A stretch of DNA of 7,795 nucleotides from Thermoplasmata archaeon. GTDB lineage: Archaea; Thermoplasmatota; Penumbrarchaeia; Penumbrarchaeales; Penumbrarchaeaceae. The notes under the pieces were generated by a model. It had not been told where the DNA came from. It made no database searches and saw only the letters and a list, made by a program, of their open reading frames with translations. Shown here piece after piece: positions 5,268 through 7,795 of this stretch. Location of the stretch: assembly GCA_023145185.1 (NCBI GenBank), contig JAGLEG010000326.1, positions 1 to 7,795 on the forward strand. Reading direction: 5' to 3'. A program made the position numbers and the translations under genes. The first letter of the stretch is position 1; each line of letters starts with the position of its first letter.

Positions 5268-5643
5268 ATATCCGGACGACCTTCCAGTCGTCTCCCACCC
5301 ACACCCCGTACAGCTTGGCATCCATTTTCCACGATCGAAGGAGGTCCAGAGACCTCGACAGCTGCTCCATATGCTCCTCCTTTGAAACGGGGTTGCCCGC
5401 ACAATCATGATGGGATACCAGTACGACGTTGCTGGACCCGTGTTTCTCCACGGAGATCAGGACGCGGTCCCTGATCGACCTGATAAGCTCCTCCGGCCCG
5501 TTGGCCAGTATGCCGTCAGGTCCCGGTTCCGTGATCATATCCACGTGATCGACACCGAACTTATCCTTCGCCCATTCGATCAGGGGAACCTGCGTTCTTC
5601 CATCCATACAGTTGATCACCGTAGCAAATGTTCCTTCTGCCAA
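5263..5643 (-). CDS. Small carbonic-anhydrase-like protein (putative, TTG start)
   Basis: With a TTG start the protein is 126 residues. It resembles the compact beta-carbonic-anhydrase-like family annotated as putative carbonic anhydrase. Strand 1 leads into Cys12-x-Asp14-x-Arg16 (INCMDGR), and the second motif is His78-x2-Cys81 (SHHDCAGN). Together they give the Cys, Asp/Arg dyad, His and Cys arrangement of the beta-class zinc site. ITEPGPDGIL (37-46) lies between them, where classical enzymes carry the Gly-rich loop. It is much shorter than standard beta enzymes (about 170-220 residues), lacking the usual N-terminal helices and C-terminal extension. CO2 hydration is therefore plausible but unproven. 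The frame extends to a GTG at 5652, but that GTG is part of the Shine-Dalgarno GAGGTGAT, so TTG at 5643 is preferred. The gene lies 44 nt downstream of the aldolase and 108 nt upstream of the ferritin-like start. Confidence 0.8.
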   Translation of the reverse strand: MAEGTFATVINCMDGRTQVPLIEWAKDKFGVDHVDMITEPGPDGILANGPEELIRSIRDRVLISVEKHGSSNVVLVSHHDCAGNPVSKEEHMEQLSRSLDLLRSWKMDAKLYGVWVGDDWKVVRIS

Positions 5644-5647
5644 AGAT

Positions 5648-5655
5648 ATCACCTC
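5648..5655 (-). promoter_or_regulatory. Shine-Dalgarno site that makes TTG the start of the carbonic-anhydrase-like gene
   Basis: The minus strand reads GAGGTGAT, ATCT, then TTG. Eight bases match the archaeal 16S tail, leaving 4 nt to the TTG at 5643. The in-frame GTG that would give a three-residue-longer protein is inside this site and cannot easily serve as the start. Confidence 0.7.
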
Positions 5656-5669
5656 TATCTATTTCTTCA

Positions 5670-5683
5670 CATATATCTAAAAA
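5670..5683 (-). promoter_or_regulatory. T-tract plus TATA-like box between aldolase and carbonic-anhydrase-like genes
   Basis: Just after the aldolase stop the minus strand reads CTCTTTTTAGATATATG. The run of five T may end aldolase transcripts. The overlapping TTTTTAGATATA may act as a TATA box for the downstream gene. The TATA core is only about 33-38 nt from the TTG, so part of the Shine-Dalgarno site could be lost from a short leader. Read-through from the aldolase promoter is the alternative. Confidence 0.4.
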
Positions 5684-5687
5684 GAGA

Positions 5688-6605
5688 TCAATTGCCCTTG
5701 TAGATCTTCAATGCCTGGTCAACGGACCTGTTGCCGATCGTTATCGCGGAGATGGCATCACACATCCTTACAGCCTCATCCAGGGACTTCTGATGTATGT
5801 TCCTGCCCGTGGCATTGCCCACCGCACCTGATATGAAGATCTGGTCGTGGAGCCTCTGGAGGAACGACCTCACGTCCGTGGAAGACCCACCAGCGCATAC
5901 CACGCCGGTCCTTCCGGCTGCGGCCACGGCCTCCTTGAACACCTCGGGTTGCTCCTTCCCCTCCACCTTGGGGTAATTGACCTTCACGAAGTCCGACCCA
6001 AGGCATGCGGCAACCCCACAGGCTCCCGCTATCAAATGGGGGGTCGTCTCATCCTCCACTGACTTGCCCCTGGGATATATCCAGAGCACCGTGAGAAGTC
6101 CGTACCTGTGTGCGTTGTGGATGAGCTGGGCGGCCTGCTGAAGCATCTGATCCTCGTCATCCGAGCCGATGTAGATCGTGTAACCAACGCCCAGAATGTT
6201 GACGTTGTGCTCCATCTTCATCTCGTAGACCTGCTCGAGGTCGTACCACTCAGTGGAAAACGGATCGGCGTGCGAGGCCTTTACGAGGTTGGTCTTGGAG
6301 TTGACCTTCACGAGATAGGGAACCTTCCTGTAATCCATCCCATACCTGGATATGAGGCCCAGCTGGGTGGCGAAGACACCGATCTTGCCCCTCTTGGCTA
6401 TCCTGAACAGGTGCTCCGGGTCCTCATCGTCCTGATGGATACCCTCCCCGTAGAAATCGCCGTTCAGGTGCTCTACCTTCTGGTCCCCGGCAAAGAGCAT
6501 GAGCTTTCCCGTGTTATGGGTGGCCTTGAGATAGTTCTTGATGTACTCCTTTCTCATCTCCTTGGGAACGTCCAGGGGGACCTTAACATCCTTTTCGGTC
6601 AACAT
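5688..6605 (-). CDS. fba: Archaeal class I fructose-bisphosphate aldolase (DhnA/FbaB family)
   Basis: This 305-residue TIM-barrel aldolase cleaves or forms fructose 1,6-bisphosphate through a lysine Schiff base, in glycolysis and gluconeogenesis. The catalytic lysine is Lys208 in SDFVKVNYP. Trp175 and Tyr177 in LWIYPRG lie 33 and 31 residues before it, the same spacing as Trp144/Tyr146/Lys177 that I recall for the Thermoproteus tenax enzyme. Asp41 in FAGDQKVEH fits the strand-1 catalytic aspartate. The phosphate site is formed by CAGGSS (237-242) and GNATGRNIHQ (263-272). The related enzyme 2-amino-3,7-dideoxy-D-threo-hept-6-ulosonate synthase shares this fold and lysine, but Trp175 favours an aldolase. 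The frame runs to a GTG at 6614, which is inside the ribosome binding site; ATG at 6605 is the start. The promoter is divergent from the FG-GAP protein gene. Confidence 0.93.
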   Translation of the reverse strand: MLTEKDVKVPLDVPKEMRKEYIKNYLKATHNTGKLMLFAGDQKVEHLNGDFYGEGIHQDDEDPEHLFRIAKRGKIGVFATQLGLISRYGMDYRKVPYLVKVNSKTNLVKASHADPFSTEWYDLEQVYEMKMEHNVNILGVGYTIYIGSDDEDQMLQQAAQLIHNAHRYGLLTVLWIYPRGKSVEDETTPHLIAGACGVAACLGSDFVKVNYPKVEGKEQPEVFKEAVAAAGRTGVVCAGGSSTDVRSFLQRLHDQIFISGAVGNATGRNIHQKSLDEAVRMCDAISAITIGNRSVDQALKIYKGN

Positions 6606-6610
6606 GATAT

Positions 6611-6616
6611 TCACCC
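6611..6616 (-). promoter_or_regulatory. Shine-Dalgarno site deciding the aldolase start
   Basis: GGGTGA lies 5 nt before the ATG at 6605 on the minus strand. The in-frame GTG three codons upstream is inside this site, so the longer start is rejected. Confidence 0.7.
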
Positions 6617-6644
6617 GCTTACCACTCCTTTATCAATTTATCGA

Positions 6645-6654
6645 CTATAAATCC
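6645..6654 (-). promoter_or_regulatory. TATA box of the aldolase gene
   Basis: The minus strand reads GGATTTATAG, a good archaeal TATA match centred about 44 nt before the ATG at 6605. It predicts transcription from near 6623 and a leader of about 18 nt that includes the GGGTGA site. Confidence 0.6.
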
Positions 6655-6746
6655 TTCTGCAAATACCGTGAGGGAGCATGGGGCCCGATCAGCAAGAATT
6701 GAATAGTGCCTTGATAATGGAAGGATTTGGAAAAAACATCGAATAC

Positions 6747-6757
6747 GATTAAATACA
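6747..6757 (+). promoter_or_regulatory. TATA box of the FG-GAP protein gene
   Basis: CGATTAAATACA, with the ATTAAATA core centred about 43 nt before the ATG at 6795, predicts a leader of about 17 nt. That leader contains AGGTG at 6785-6789, 5 nt before the start. The remainder of the divergent intergenic stretch (about 6660-6740) shows nothing else I can name. Confidence 0.55.
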
Positions 6758-6794
6758 CATTTCCTTTTGTTATGTTGAGCCCGCAGGTGTCTAA

Positions 6795-7795
6795 ATGATG
6801 AGAATTTCGAGTAGGTCCATTGTGTTTGCTTCGATTCTGCTCATATTGCTCTGCGTCCCCATTCCGGAGGCGGGTGGAGAGGATGCAGTTACCGGGCGCC
6901 TTCAGATATCGGGCGGCCTTCCGCAGGAGACCGCTTCATTCACCACTGTGGAGGTATTCGACTCCGACCATAACGGCCTCGATGAGATATTCATGGGAGG
7001 CGCCGGCTTTGTAGAATCCCAGGCCCGCACTGAGGGGATCAGGGCATACGAATATGACAGCTCACAGGGCAGCTGGCGGGAGTTTGGCACCGGGCTTCCC
7101 GGAGACGGCTCGGGGGAGTATTACGGGGCGATAGGCCTTGGAGACATCAACGGTGACGGGGAGATGGACATCGCCGCCCCCAAACCCAGCAGATGGTACG
7201 ATATAGATACCGCCGAGAACGGCATAGATATCTACACGGGGAACGGCTCCGGGAACTTCGAGTTCCTCCACACGATCTCCCTTCCAGACACATATCTGGG
7301 TTCATCCAATGAGGCGGAGATATACGACCTGGACGGCGATGGGCACGGCGACATAATAGCTTCCACGTATCGTGGCGTCAAGATATGGTTCGGGGACGGC
7401 ACGGGCACCAGCTGGGATGATAGAAGCCCAATACTGGTCATCTCCGGGAACCTGGAGGTAGGCGGTGTGGGCATAGGTGACCTCAACAACGACGGGCTTC
7501 TCGACGTGGTCGCCACCCCCTATCAGGGATCGACCAATGTCATGATGTACATACAGGGAGCGAGCAGGTCCTGGAACCAGGTGGACTTCAAGGAGACCGA
7601 CAACGGCTTCGGCGTCAAGGTCCAGGACCTGGACGGTGACGGGAACAACGATGTGGTTTACGGCACAAGGACGGAGGGCATCAGGGCCTGGCTGGGAGAG
7701 GGGACCACCAACCTTCAGGGGTTCCCCTGCACGGATGCATCCACCGGCCTCCCCGATACGGGCGGCGATTACGACCAGGTTGAACTGGGAGATGT
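6795..7795 (+). CDS. Secreted FG-GAP/VCBS repeat protein (3' end missing)
   Basis: The frame runs from an ATG at 6795 off the right edge, giving 333 complete residues. The N-terminus (MMRISSRS, then IVFASILLILLCVPIPEA) is a Sec-type signal peptide with likely cleavage near residues 25-30. The mature part carries five calcium-binding loops of the D-x-[D/N]-x-[D/N]-G-x-x-D type. They begin at residues 56, 117, 178, 229 and 278 (for example DINGDGEMD, DLDGDGHGD, DLNNDGLLD), each flanked by hydrophobic strands as in FG-GAP/VCBS beta-propeller blades. Spacing is about 50-61 residues, normal for such blades. The protein probably folds outside the cell as a calcium-stabilised propeller used for adhesion or glycan and protein binding; the ligand is unknown. 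AGGTG lies 5 nt before the first ATG; an immediately following ATG at 6798 is an alternative start. A C-terminal anchor, if any, lies outside the window. Confidence 0.92.
   Translation, partial: MMRISSRSIVFASILLILLCVPIPEAGGEDAVTGRLQISGGLPQETASFTTVEVFDSDHNGLDEIFMGGAGFVESQARTEGIRAYEYDSSQGSWREFGTGLPGDGSGEYYGAIGLGDINGDGEMDIAAPKPSRWYDIDTAENGIDIYTGNGSGNFEFLHTISLPDTYLGSSNEAEIYDLDGDGHGDIIASTYRGVKIWFGDGTGTSWDDRSPILVISGNLEVGGVGIGDLNNDGLLDVVATPYQGSTNVMMYIQGASRSWNQVDFKETDNGFGVKVQDLDGDGNNDVVYGTRTEGIRAWLGEGTTNLQGFPCTDASTGLPDTGGDYDQVELGD

Noticed and set aside
6108..6650. 180-codon open frame on the plus strand
   Set aside because: It is antisense to the aldolase and extends over the aldolase promoter. Its Leu/Val/His-rich composition is what reverse-complemented coding sequence gives.
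6795..6870. Possible lipoprotein signal (Cys in ILLCVP) in the FG-GAP protein
   Set aside because: The residue before the Cys is Leu rather than Gly, Ala or Ser, and the hydrophobic stretch continues past it, so a standard Sec signal peptide fits better.

Overview
The window looks archaeal. It carries an Sm-like RNA-binding protein followed by a zinc-ribbon ribosomal protein eL37, a pair restricted to Archaea and eukaryotes in this form. It also has an archaeal-type class I fructose-bisphosphate aldolase, TATA boxes at archaeal spacing, and Shine-Dalgarno sites of the GGTGAT/GAGGTG type. Moderate-to-high GC, frequent AGG arginine codons, and large surface proteins with cadherin-like and FG-GAP repeats would fit a euryarchaeal or Thermoplasmatota-like lineage. 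That placement is an inference from gene style, not a measured affiliation.

Layout from left to right. (1) The window opens inside a large surface protein (2-1219, +): cadherin-like modules, one membrane anchor and an acidic cytoplasmic tail. (2) A short information-processing operon follows: lsm (1281-1499, +) and rpl37e (1512-1676, +). (3) Converging on it with a 3-nt gap is a 12-helix ABC-2-like permease (1680-3134, -). Upstream of the permease on the same strand are a small two-helix membrane protein (3196-3471, -) and a GNAT acetyltransferase (3513-3962, -). (4) A short intergenic region carries divergent promoter-like boxes and possibly a 72-residue protein (4071-4289, +). (5) Four minus-strand genes come next, in transcription order: aldolase (5688-6605), a small carbonic-anhydrase-like protein (5263-5643), a rubrerythrin-type ferritin-like protein (4660-5154) and a single-domain cupin (4267-4608). 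(6) Divergent from the aldolase, a secreted FG-GAP/VCBS repeat protein starts at 6795 (+) and runs off the right edge.

How the genes work together. lsm and rpl37e form a clear operon for RNA and ribosome function. The aldolase is central carbon metabolism. The ferritin-like protein and cupin are 51 nt apart with no terminator between them and could be co-transcribed; an iron or oxidative-stress role is inference only. The two edge proteins are likely cell-surface or exported components. The permease has no ATPase gene beside it in the window.

No clearly new multi-gene system is evident. The items most worth a second look are: the two-fold internal duplication of the orphan permease; the minimal carbonic-anhydrase-like protein with an inferred TTG start; a 9-bp perfect inverted repeat bracketing the ferritin-like gene's promoter region; and a consistent split between Shine-Dalgarno-led and apparently leaderless genes. 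Several starts were moved from the longest reading frame because the upstream GTG or ATG lies inside, or far upstream of, a good ribosome binding site. No tRNA, rRNA, CRISPR array or insertion sequence was seen. The longest stretches without a firm gene are 6606-6794 (divergent promoters) and 3963-4266 (promoters plus the tentative 72-residue gene).
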